A DNA stretch of 64,000 nt from Planctomycetaceae bacterium (GTDB taxonomy: Bacteria > Planctomycetota > Planctomycetia > Pirellulales > Pirellulaceae), in contig JACKHM010000004.1 in the NCBI GenBank assembly GCA_020638995.1, forward strand, positions 806,001-870,000, read 5' to 3'. Within the stretch, counting starts at the first letter, position 1; every line of letters begins with the position of its first letter. The position numbers and the translations under genes were made by a program. Below the pieces are notes generated by a model. It was not told where the DNA came from. It worked only from the letters and a program-made list of their open reading frames with translations, and ran no database searches. This document shows, in pieces, positions 17,616 through 24,472 of this stretch.

Positions 17616-18491
17616 TCAACTCCTGGACGGTCGTTCCGATGAATCATGTTGTCTAGCACGTTGGAACGACGCTCGCAAGGCTTCCGCCGAGCCAGCGACG
17701 ATGTTGCGCAATTCGTTCAGTTCGGCTACGCCGGTGACCTCGCGCAAGATTCCCACGAGCCGTGTTCTCGCAATTCGTTTCAGATCAGACACTGTACTCG
17801 GATTGAGATTCAGTTGCCTAGCGATGTCTACCTGTGAAAGGCCAGCTACCGTCTCCAGGTAGATCAGATCGAACATACGGCGTTTGCCTTTGGTAGTCGC
17901 ATCATTCGATTCCGCGAGAAGTTGAATTGCCGCCATGTCCAAGCACTGGATCGTCCATTGCCGGTCCAACGAACCTCCGATCGATTCATCGATTCGTGGT
18001 TCGAGCGGATTGCCAAGCGAATGTTCGAGGGATAGAGGCTGACGCCCCCGATCCATGAGCGACTCGAGTATCAGATTGCGAATGATGCCTTTTAGGTAGG
18101 TCCGAAAGCGAGGGGAGCCGGCGGGGTTCGACTTTGCTACCAAGTACCGGGCTGCCGCGTTACCTCGAAATTCAGGGTCCTCTCCCGTCGAACGCAGCAG
18201 TTCTCGAACATATTTCCCCAGACGCCCCTCTCGTAGCAGCCGCATGTTCAGCTCTTGGAAAAGATCGTCCGCATTCTCTAGCGGAATTCGGTTGAGACGG
18301 CAGCGAATGACGATTTCTCGCCAACACGGCTTGAGATACTCATCGAAAAACGCCAGCCATTCCCCCTCACCTGCCGCTCGGAGCACGTCGCTCTTCGTTT
18401 CTGGAAACGCATCGGCGTGGCGCGCAATGAAAGGCGGGTCAGAATACGCGTCGGGCGGCAAATTGGCGTTTTCGTGGGATTTTTTTTCCAA
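17616..18491 (-). CDS. Sigma-70 family RNA polymerase sigma factor
   Basis: Up to 291 aa. The longest form starts at TTG 18491 (LEKKSHENANL); a GTG at residue 36 is an alternative start, so the N-terminus is uncertain. Region 2 is recognisable (ADDLFQELNMRLLREG, then FRTYLKGIIRNLILESL), with an insert of about 40 residues between its helices. Region 4 ends the protein (LIYLETVAGLSQVDIARQL, then LNPSTVSDLKRIARTRLVG), the helix-turn-helix that reads the -35 element. It is the first gene of the leftward operon, 3 nt before the Hsp70. No anti-sigma factor is adjacent; the Hsp70 or the kinase at 19212 may control it, which is inference. Confidence 0.85.
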   Translation of the reverse strand: MEKKSHENANLPPDAYSDPPFIARHADAFPETKSDVLRAAGEGEWLAFFDEYLKPCWREIVIRCRLNRIPLENADDLFQELNMRLLREGRLGKYVRELLRSTGEDPEFRGNAAARYLVAKSNPAGSPRFRTYLKGIIRNLILESLMDRGRQPLSLEHSLGNPLEPRIDESIGGSLDRQWTIQCLDMAAIQLLAESNDATTKGKRRMFDLIYLETVAGLSQVDIARQLNLNPSTVSDLKRIARTRLVGILREVTGVAELNELRNIVAGSAEALRASFQRARQHDSSERPSRS

Positions 18492-18580
18492 CTTCGTGCT
18501 GCCAGTATCAATAGGTTGTAAACGGGCGAATCGTGGCTACATGGTTTCCAAGTGTGATCGCTTTAGAACGGAAAGACAAC
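18492..18580. promoter_or_regulatory. Divergent intergenic region between the two operons
   Basis: Only about 89 bases separate the starts of two divergent sigma-factor genes that head the leftward and rightward operons. Both promoters, or one overlapping control site, must lie here or inside the short 5' ends. I could not identify convincing -35/-10 boxes by eye. The arrangement suggests coordinated or self-regulated expression of both halves by one or both sigma factors. Confidence 0.4.
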
Positions 18581-19084
18581 ATGTCGATTCAAACTCCCAC
18601 CACCGATGCAGCGTTCGATGCAGCGTTCGAGCACAGTTACGCACATCTCGTCGCCTACTCGCGAAGCCACGCCGGACAGCTCGGTGACGCGGAAGACTTC
18701 GTGCACTTGGCCTATCTCAAGTGTCGCAAAGCATGGCGGCGCGACCGTGTATCGCAACAGGTAGGCATCGCGTTCTTCTGTCGCGCGATTCGTTGGATCA
18801 TATTCGATGTCGCGCGCACTCGAATGCGGCGCGATGTCCGCGAACGGCTATATCGCCCCCGCTCCAACTCGGAACGTCGTTCGTCGCAGCTCGACCGTTT
18901 GGCGGCAGCCGACGCGATCCAAGCGCTGAAGGGCCGCTCACGGGATGTCTGTATCGCCATTCTCGCCGGCAAGGATTATGTTACGATCCGACGCGAGCTG
19001 GGGATTTCTGAAGGGGCGTTGGCGGTGTCGATAAGTCGGGCAAGATCCGAATTGAACGATTACTTTGGTAAATGCCTCGAATAG
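18581..19084 (+). CDS. ECF RNA polymerase sigma factor
   Basis: I place the start at ATG 18581 (MSIQTPTTDAAFDAAF), which has GGAAAG eight bases upstream; an upstream in-frame ATG at 18533 would add 16 residues. The product is 167 aa, normal for an ECF factor. Region 2: SYAHLVAYSRSHAGQLGDAE, then DFVHLAYLKCRKAW and FFCRAIRWIIFDVARTRMRR. Region 4: ALKGRSRDVCIAILAGKDY, then IRRELGISEGALAVSISRAR, a clear helix-turn-helix. There is no C-terminal extension or anti-sigma gene. It heads the rightward operon, 128 nt before the kinase, a pairing common in planctomycetes in which kinase signalling is thought to control the sigma factor. Confidence 0.87.
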   Translation: MSIQTPTTDAAFDAAFEHSYAHLVAYSRSHAGQLGDAEDFVHLAYLKCRKAWRRDRVSQQVGIAFFCRAIRWIIFDVARTRMRRDVRERLYRPRSNSERRSSQLDRLAAADAIQALKGRSRDVCIAILAGKDYVTIRRELGISEGALAVSISRARSELNDYFGKCLE

Positions 19085-19211
19085 CGCAAATACTTGCATC
19101 GGGTAGGTGCGGCGGATAGCTTGTAGTCGATAACCCCTGTCGAGGAGTCGATCGCACCGACTGGTGGTTTCAGGTAGATACGAGGTGACACTTGTTCGCT
19201 CGGAATGAATC

Positions 19212-21023
19212 ATGGGTCAAAATCTCGAGATTACGCCCCAACTAGCGATTGGCCAGCAAGTCGCTGCGTTTCGTGTCGTGAGATTTCTAGGGCGGGGCGG
19301 CATGGCAGAGGTTTACGAGGCCGAGGATCTCACACTCGGACGACGCGTCGCGCTGAAAGTTCCCCGCGGCGATACTTACGGGAGGCATCAGAAAGAGCGC
19401 TTCCTAAAGGAGGCTCGCAAGGCAGCACTGATCAATCATCAGAACGTCGTTACGATCTATACCGCCGGCGATGACAACGGGTTGTTGTTTCTTGTCATGC
19501 AGTACGTCGAAGGGCAAGACCTGTCCGAGTTGATGCGGGACCATGGGACGATGTTGCCGTGGTATCCCGCCTTAAAGATTATTCGGCTGGCGGCGCGGGG
19601 GTTGCACGCGGTCCATCAGCAAGGTCTGGTGCATCGTGACATCAAGCCCTCGAACATCATGCTCGCCTCCACTCCCGATGTATATGTCATGGACTTTGGC
19701 TTGGTCCGTGACGATGCCTCCGACTTGACGTCGACGGGCGACCTTTTGGGCACGCCACCGTTTATGTCGCCCGAGCAATGCCGCGGCCATCGCGTCGATC
19801 ATCGCAGCGACATATATTCACTGGGTGCGACGCTCTACAGCCTGATCACCGGCCAGCGTCCCTTTGAAGGCTCAACGCTGCAAGTTATACGACGAGTTGC
19901 CAAAGGCACGCGACCGCGACCGATCCGCGAGTTCGTCCCGGACCTTCCCGATGAGGTCGTCGCATTGATCGACAAAGCGATGGCCATCCGCGCGGGGAAC
20001 CGCTTCGCAGACGCACAACAGATGTCCAAAGCGATTACACACGTTCTCAGGAACCACCAACCGGAAGACACCGAGACATGGGATAATGTGAGTCTCTCCA
20101 GCACTCGATCGCAACCGGATCCCGGCTCACCCGAGCCCACCATCGACCTCGTGCCACTCTTGCAGGCGATGCCCATCGATTCGATACCAGACCAGCGTCG
20201 CCGATGGTTGGGTGGCAGCATCGCGTTGTTGCTCGCGTTGCTTGGCTTGACGATCTTCGTCCTTGGTCAATCCAGCGGCCCGCCCTCGCCTCAACTCGAA
20301 CTCAAGATTGAACACTCGGGAATGGTGCCGGTGCCGGCCGGGAAGGTGCGACTGGGTAACGAAGAAAGCACGTTGCGTCGGTACTTCGGCCAGTTCAGTT
20401 TCTCGGCGGATGTCATCGACGCGATGGTCGCCACGTGTCTCGAATCGCCTCTCGAAGAGGTGGATGTCGCTGAGTTCTCGATCGATCAATATGAAGTCAC
20501 GAACTCCGAGTACGCCAAATTTGTAAACGAAACACGGCACAACGTACCGTCGTACTGGGTCGATGGATCGCCACCGCCCGGCAAGGAACAACATCCGGTC
20601 GTCAATATTACTTACAACGACGCACAGGCCTATGCCGATTGGTCAGGTAAAAAGCTGCCGACTCGCGAACAATGGACGCGAGCGTTTCGCGGCGACAGCG
20701 ATCATCTCTTCCCGTGGGGTGACACTTACGAGGTCACGTGGATCCACGTCCACGACACGCCGCCCGCCGGAAACAAGACTACCGCACCCGTCCAGTCGAC
20801 GCCCCGCGACATCAGTCCCTATCAGGTTTATAACCTCGCCGGAAACGCATCGGAGTTTGTCCGTGGAACCTTCTATCAGGACGATGCCCCATACCGAATG
20901 GTAAAGGGAGGAACCTTCGAGGGTCTTGGCGCGGTCTACGCTCTAGCACCCATGTTTACACGGTACGGATTGGACTTTGCCAAGAAAGACACGGGCTTCC
21001 GCTGCGTGATCGAAATGGATTGA
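19212..21023 (+). CDS. Ser/Thr protein kinase with C-terminal FGE-sulfatase domain
   Basis: 603 aa, ATG at 19212. Residues about 15-275 form a Hanks-type kinase with a complete active site: LGRGGMAEVYEAED (glycine loop), VALKVP (Lys), LVHRDIKPSNIML (catalytic Asp), VMDFGLV (DFG) and GTPPFMSPEQ (activation segment end). Residues about 335-357 are a membrane helix. Residues 370-603 form an FGE-sulfatase (SUMF1-like, C-type-lectin fold) domain: VPVPAGKVRLGNEES, then YEVTNSEYAKFVNE, PVVNITYNDAQAYADW, LPTREQWTRAF and FRCVIEMD. This places the kinase in the cytoplasm and a ligand-binding domain outside. It is probably the receptor that senses the trigger and signals to the sigma factors or the MotA-like complex. 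Confidence 0.93.
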   Translation: MGQNLEITPQLAIGQQVAAFRVVRFLGRGGMAEVYEAEDLTLGRRVALKVPRGDTYGRHQKERFLKEARKAALINHQNVVTIYTAGDDNGLLFLVMQYVEGQDLSELMRDHGTMLPWYPALKIIRLAARGLHAVHQQGLVHRDIKPSNIMLASTPDVYVMDFGLVRDDASDLTSTGDLLGTPPFMSPEQCRGHRVDHRSDIYSLGATLYSLITGQRPFEGSTLQVIRRVAKGTRPRPIREFVPDLPDEVVALIDKAMAIRAGNRFADAQQMSKAITHVLRNHQPEDTETWDNVSLSSTRSQPDPGSPEPTIDLVPLLQAMPIDSIPDQRRRWLGGSIALLLALLGLTIFVLGQSSGPPSPQLELKIEHSGMVPVPAGKVRLGNEESTLRRYFGQFSFSADVIDAMVATCLESPLEEVDVAEFSIDQYEVTNSEYAKFVNETRHNVPSYWVDGSPPPGKEQHPVVNITYNDAQAYADWSGKKLPTREQWTRAFRGDSDHLFPWGDTYEVTWIHVHDTPPAGNKTTAPVQSTPRDISPYQVYNLAGNASEFVRGTFYQDDAPYRMVKGGTFEGLGAVYALAPMFTRYGLDFAKKDTGFRCVIEMD

Positions 21024-21076
21024 ATCGATTCGTATTTCGCGAACAAAAGTTCAGCGGTACCAGGAGACCGTCGCTT

Positions 21077-22501
21077 ATGTCGGCTCGAATTATCGTCGTC
21101 TGTCCGAAGTGCCAGAATCAAATGGTCGCCTCCAGCGACCACATTGGCCGCGAGGGTCGCTGTCAGGTGTGCCGCAGCTTGGTGGTGATCAAACCGGGGG
21201 CAGAGCAACAGGCTTCGCTAACGTCGCTGCACCCGGAATCTGAAGCCAACAAGTCGTCGATCCATTCCCGCACATGGTCCTCGACGGATCCATCGCCGCT
21301 GCTGGCTGGCGTCTACGGAGCGGCCGCCACTGCAATTCTCTATGGCGGGATACTCCTGCCTTTGAAGAGTTACCCCTTCACCAAATTGTTCCTGGGTGCC
21401 AGCGTGATTCCCTACGTGACAACTTTGGTCACTGCCTGGGGGTTGGCAATCTTGGGTCTCAAGTACTTGTCGGTCAAGACACAACGCAGCTATGCGGAGT
21501 TGGAACTCGAGCTGATTCCACTTAAGATCGGTGTCGAGATCACACCGGACAATGTCGACCAGTTCCTTCAGCATCTTGATCGCTCGCCAATTCCGCAACG
21601 CTTCAGCATTCTCGGACGCCGAATCTACGGGGCATTGGATCACTTTCGTTCCCGTAACAGCGTCCCGGAAGTGCAGGAGTATCTCACTACACAAGCGGAA
21701 ATTGACGCTTCCCAAGTCGATGCGGGATACACCTTGTTGCGGGCGTTCATCTGGGCCGTTCCGATACTCGGCTTCATCGGCACGGTGGTCGGCATCAGTG
21801 CGGCGGTGGGAGCGCTCGAGGGCTCGCTCGGCGGTGATTCGTCGGGCAGCGGTACGGGCGACGCCTTGATGGCTGGCATGGAGCAGGTCGTCGCCGGCCT
21901 GTCGACGGCGTTCGATACCACATTGATCGCACTATGCATGGCGATCGTTCTGCTGTTTCCCACCGAGGCACTTCGCAAGATAGAATACCGTATGTTGGAT
22001 CGCATCCAGGAGTTCGCCAATGAATCACTGCTACGCCGACTCACGGACGAGGCTGCCGAAGATGACTTGCCGGAAGTCGTACGGGATGCCTTGGAAGGTG
22101 CCTTCCAGGAACATCAAAGGTGGCTGGCCGAATGGCAGGTTCGTGTGAGCGAACTCGGCCGAGTGATCGGCGGCGACTTCGCCAAGATCGCGGTAGATGT
22201 CCAGGGCCGACTGTCGGAGTCTGACGCGAGCCGCATCGACAGAATGCGCGAATTGAATCAAGTCTTGGACGAGATCTTCGAACGAACCGGAGAAGCTTCA
22301 CTGATATTGGCGCAATCGAACGAAACCATGAATTCCGAAATGAAAAAGGTGCTGGAAGTCGGGCAGCAATTGCAACAGGCGCTGCTTGACAACATCCAGC
22401 AATGTCGCGAGTTTCTTGCCGTGCGCGAGACGCTCAAGATCGACGACCCACATCGCACGACCGAGTTTCGTCACCCGGACCACCACTCCGGCAATGAGTG
22501 A
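21077..22501 (+). CDS. Zinc-ribbon MotA/TolQ/ExbB-type channel protein with long tail
   Basis: ATG at 21077 is chosen because AGGAG lies ten bases upstream and the protein then opens with the zinc ribbon; a TTG at 21020 overlapping the kinase stop is less likely. 474 aa. Residues 8-30 hold two Cys pairs (CPKCQ and CQVCR). Membrane helices lie near residues 70-90 and 100-122. The conserved core LLRAFIWAVPILGFIGTVVG and a final pair (FDTTLIALCMAIVLLFP) match MotA/TolQ/ExbB. The last 160 residues form a helical, probably cytoplasmic tail (MRELNQVLDEIFERTGEAS). A long tail is also a feature of ZorA of the Zorya defence system, although no ZorC, ZorD or ZorE gene was seen. It is paralogous to 3936-4784, which has no such tail. 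Confidence 0.87.
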   Translation: MSARIIVVCPKCQNQMVASSDHIGREGRCQVCRSLVVIKPGAEQQASLTSLHPESEANKSSIHSRTWSSTDPSPLLAGVYGAAATAILYGGILLPLKSYPFTKLFLGASVIPYVTTLVTAWGLAILGLKYLSVKTQRSYAELELELIPLKIGVEITPDNVDQFLQHLDRSPIPQRFSILGRRIYGALDHFRSRNSVPEVQEYLTTQAEIDASQVDAGYTLLRAFIWAVPILGFIGTVVGISAAVGALEGSLGGDSSGSGTGDALMAGMEQVVAGLSTAFDTTLIALCMAIVLLFPTEALRKIEYRMLDRIQEFANESLLRRLTDEAAEDDLPEVVRDALEGAFQEHQRWLAEWQVRVSELGRVIGGDFAKIAVDVQGRLSESDASRIDRMRELNQVLDEIFERTGEASLILAQSNETMNSEMKKVLEVGQQLQQALLDNIQQCREFLAVRETLKIDDPHRTTEFRHPDHHSGNE

Positions 22502-22527
22502 CCCCTCCTCTCACGCATCTCACGACC

Positions 22528-23283
22528 ATGAAAAGTCGGCCAAAATCTATCACCGTTGACATGTTTCCGTTCCTCAGCGTCCTCTGCTGTGTGATCGGCG
22601 TTCTCATCCTGTTCATGCTGCTGATCGTCAGCACGCGAATCGTCGATGCAAGACAGGCGGCCGCCCTCTCGCCTCGCACCGAGCTCGGATCGAGCCTCAC
22701 CGAGCAAGATTACCTTCAACTCCAATCGCGACTCGACGAACTTGCAAACGAACTCGCCGATCGCACCGAGCAACTTGGCAGCTTGCTCGAACGCCGCGAC
22801 GAATTGTTGGCGCTCGCCGCGTTGCAGCGGACGGAAGCTGAACTCGCAGTTGGAGACGGATTGCTAGACGGCGTCCAACTTGTCGAGCATCCGGTTTGCA
22901 AGCTCATTCCCGTGCGAGAGCCGGGCGTTCGGCAAAAGCAGCCCCGCTTCATCGAAGTGGACGCCGAGGGTTTCATCGTGCAACCTGGCGACCGTAGGTT
23001 CTCAATCCGCGATATCCCAACCGAGGACGAGCAGATCGACCGCAGTGCGACACCCACCGCACCGTTTCAGGTCCATTTACGCACGGCATTCGAGAAACGT
23101 GCCAACGAATACCTGCTGTTCCTGGTTCGCCCCAATGGCGTCGAAGCATTTGAGGTCGCGAGGCAGTATATCATCGCGACCTATCCACCGCCTCCGCGAA
23201 GCAGCGCACTGAGCGCCATCGATCTCGGTTGGGAACCGTTTGCGGAAGAGTGGTCGTTGCTGGCACAGTCCGAAGAAAACTGA
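22528..23283 (+). CDS. TolR/ExbD-like membrane protein, Asp absent from TM
   Basis: ATG at 22528 aligns the start with the paralogue at 608-1441. A GTG at 22498 overlapping the previous stop as GTGA is the alternative and would add 10 residues. 251 aa. Residues about 11-35 form one membrane helix (DMFPFLSVLCCVIGVLILFM). Where the paralogues have Asp inside the motif this protein has Ser, though an Asp lies just before the helix. A coiled coil spans residues 48-90. The C-terminal module has PRFIEVDAEGFIVQPGD, then YLLFLVRPNGVEAFEVAR and AIDLGWEPF. It is probably the partner subunit of the MotA-like protein encoded immediately upstream. Confidence 0.78.
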   Translation: MKSRPKSITVDMFPFLSVLCCVIGVLILFMLLIVSTRIVDARQAAALSPRTELGSSLTEQDYLQLQSRLDELANELADRTEQLGSLLERRDELLALAALQRTEAELAVGDGLLDGVQLVEHPVCKLIPVREPGVRQKQPRFIEVDAEGFIVQPGDRRFSIRDIPTEDEQIDRSATPTAPFQVHLRTAFEKRANEYLLFLVRPNGVEAFEVARQYIIATYPPPPRSSALSAIDLGWEPFAEEWSLLAQSEEN

Positions 23284-23294
23284 GACGCACTCTC

Positions 23295-23630
23295 ATGGCA
23301 AACGTCAGAAATAATGAGAGCGTGAACGTCAACTTCGACGGCTTGACCGATTCGGTTACGAATCTGGTTGGTGCGCTCATCCTACTCGTTGTGTTGCTTG
23401 TCGGCATTACGACCAAGGCGGTGCAGAAAGCGCCCACGCCTGCCTCGGTCGGCGAATCTCAGGCGGGGCAGTTGCCCGTGGACGAATTGTTGGAGCAGGT
23501 CGTCATCTTGCAAGCACAATTGGACAACGCGAGCCAGCAGGTTCGAATCGTCGCGCAACAAGTGACCGATGTCCAACGCAGACTTGCCCCCCCGGAGTCG
23601 TTTGCCACGCAACCGGAGTCGAGCGAATGA
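23295..23630 (+). CDS. Small TolR/ExbD-like membrane protein without C-terminal domain
   Basis: ATG at 23295 (MANVRNNESVNVNFDGL), 11 nt after the previous stop, gives 111 aa. A longer ORF from 23229 overlaps the previous gene and is unlikely. Residues about 17-42 contain LTDSVTNLVGALILLVVLLV, a membrane helix with an Asp at its start, closely resembling the helix of the protein at 1-611. Residues 60-95 form a short coiled coil (VDELLEQVVILQAQLDNAS). It lacks the C-terminal module of its relatives; that module is encoded by the next gene, which overlaps by 4 nt. The two may be the split form of one ancestral TolR-like protein. Confidence 0.78.
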   Translation: MANVRNNESVNVNFDGLTDSVTNLVGALILLVVLLVGITTKAVQKAPTPASVGESQAGQLPVDELLEQVVILQAQLDNASQQVRIVAQQVTDVQRRLAPPESFATQPESSE

Positions 23631-24472
23631 ACCTGCGCCATCCTTATCGCCGCGTCCGAACTCCGATACTTTTGGGAGTGTGCGTGCTCGGTCTCTGCGT
23701 GTCGGTCGTGGCGGAGCAGAGCGTTCGGCGAGTCGCGCCCCCAGGAGGCTCAAACGCCGCGACTCGTCAACACGCCCAGTTGCTGGCCGAGAGTATCGTG
23801 GCCGCCGAGCGGGAAGCGGCGCTGCTCGCCCGAAACATCTCGGCCCTCGACCGTGAAATAGCCAGATTGATCGATGAGTTGTCGTCTCCGCCACCGCCTG
23901 TCGAGAAAGGCAAGTCCGAAGAACGCGTCGGTGCCAAAGAACTCAAGTTTCGTCCGCCGTTGGCGCAGCGAACCAACTTGAAGCCAATGCTGTTCGTGTG
24001 CCTGGAAGGCCGCGTCATCTATCCAGACTTCGAGGCCGTGATGCGTCACCGGAACAAATCGGAGCCGACTGCCGAATTCAGAGATGAGCTGCGCAAGGCG
24101 GCTCGGACTGCAGCACCTTCCGAGATCGATGTCGCGGTTCCAGAAGGCAACTTCAACCTGCGATATCTTTACCATTTGAATGACGCTGGCGGACTGGAAC
24201 TGGACAACTTGCTCGCAGTCCCCAAGCCGGGAGGTGTGGGCGAATTGCCCGACCAACTTCGATCCGATTCCTCAGAATTCTTGACGGAGTTGCGGAAAGC
24301 AGTTCCCGAATCGACGGTGATACAATTCATTGTCTTCCACGACAGCTTCGAGGCGTTTCGCGAAGCAAGAGCCATCGCCTGGGAGCACGGATTCGATGTC
24401 GGCTGGTTTCCGTTTGCGGCTGGCCGCGACTTGATCCTGGGCGGGGGTGGAGGCGGTAGCGTGCGATTATGA
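23627..24472 (+). CDS. Exported protein with the TolR-like C-terminal module
   Basis: 281 aa; ATG at 23627 overlaps the previous stop as ATGA and its own stop overlaps the next start in the same way. Residues 12-30 are a signal peptide or membrane anchor (TPILLGVCVLGLCVSVVAE). Residues 45-85 form a coiled coil. The rest holds the module shared with the TolR-like proteins: LKPMLFVCLEGRVIYP near residue 117, then TVIQFIVFHDSFEAFREAR and HGFDVGWFPF near the end. There is no stator-type Asp in its hydrophobic segment, so it is unlikely to be a proton-channel subunit itself. It probably assembles with the small membrane protein encoded just upstream. Confidence 0.78.
   Translation: MNLRHPYRRVRTPILLGVCVLGLCVSVVAEQSVRRVAPPGGSNAATRQHAQLLAESIVAAEREAALLARNISALDREIARLIDELSSPPPPVEKGKSEERVGAKELKFRPPLAQRTNLKPMLFVCLEGRVIYPDFEAVMRHRNKSEPTAEFRDELRKAARTAAPSEIDVAVPEGNFNLRYLYHLNDAGGLELDNLLAVPKPGGVGELPDQLRSDSSEFLTELRKAVPESTVIQFIVFHDSFEAFREARAIAWEHGFDVGWFPFAAGRDLILGGGGGGSVRL

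Noticed and set aside
19212..21023. FGE domain as a possible diversity-generating retroelement target
   Set aside because: FGE/C-type-lectin folds are common targets, but no reverse transcriptase or template repeat is present in the window.
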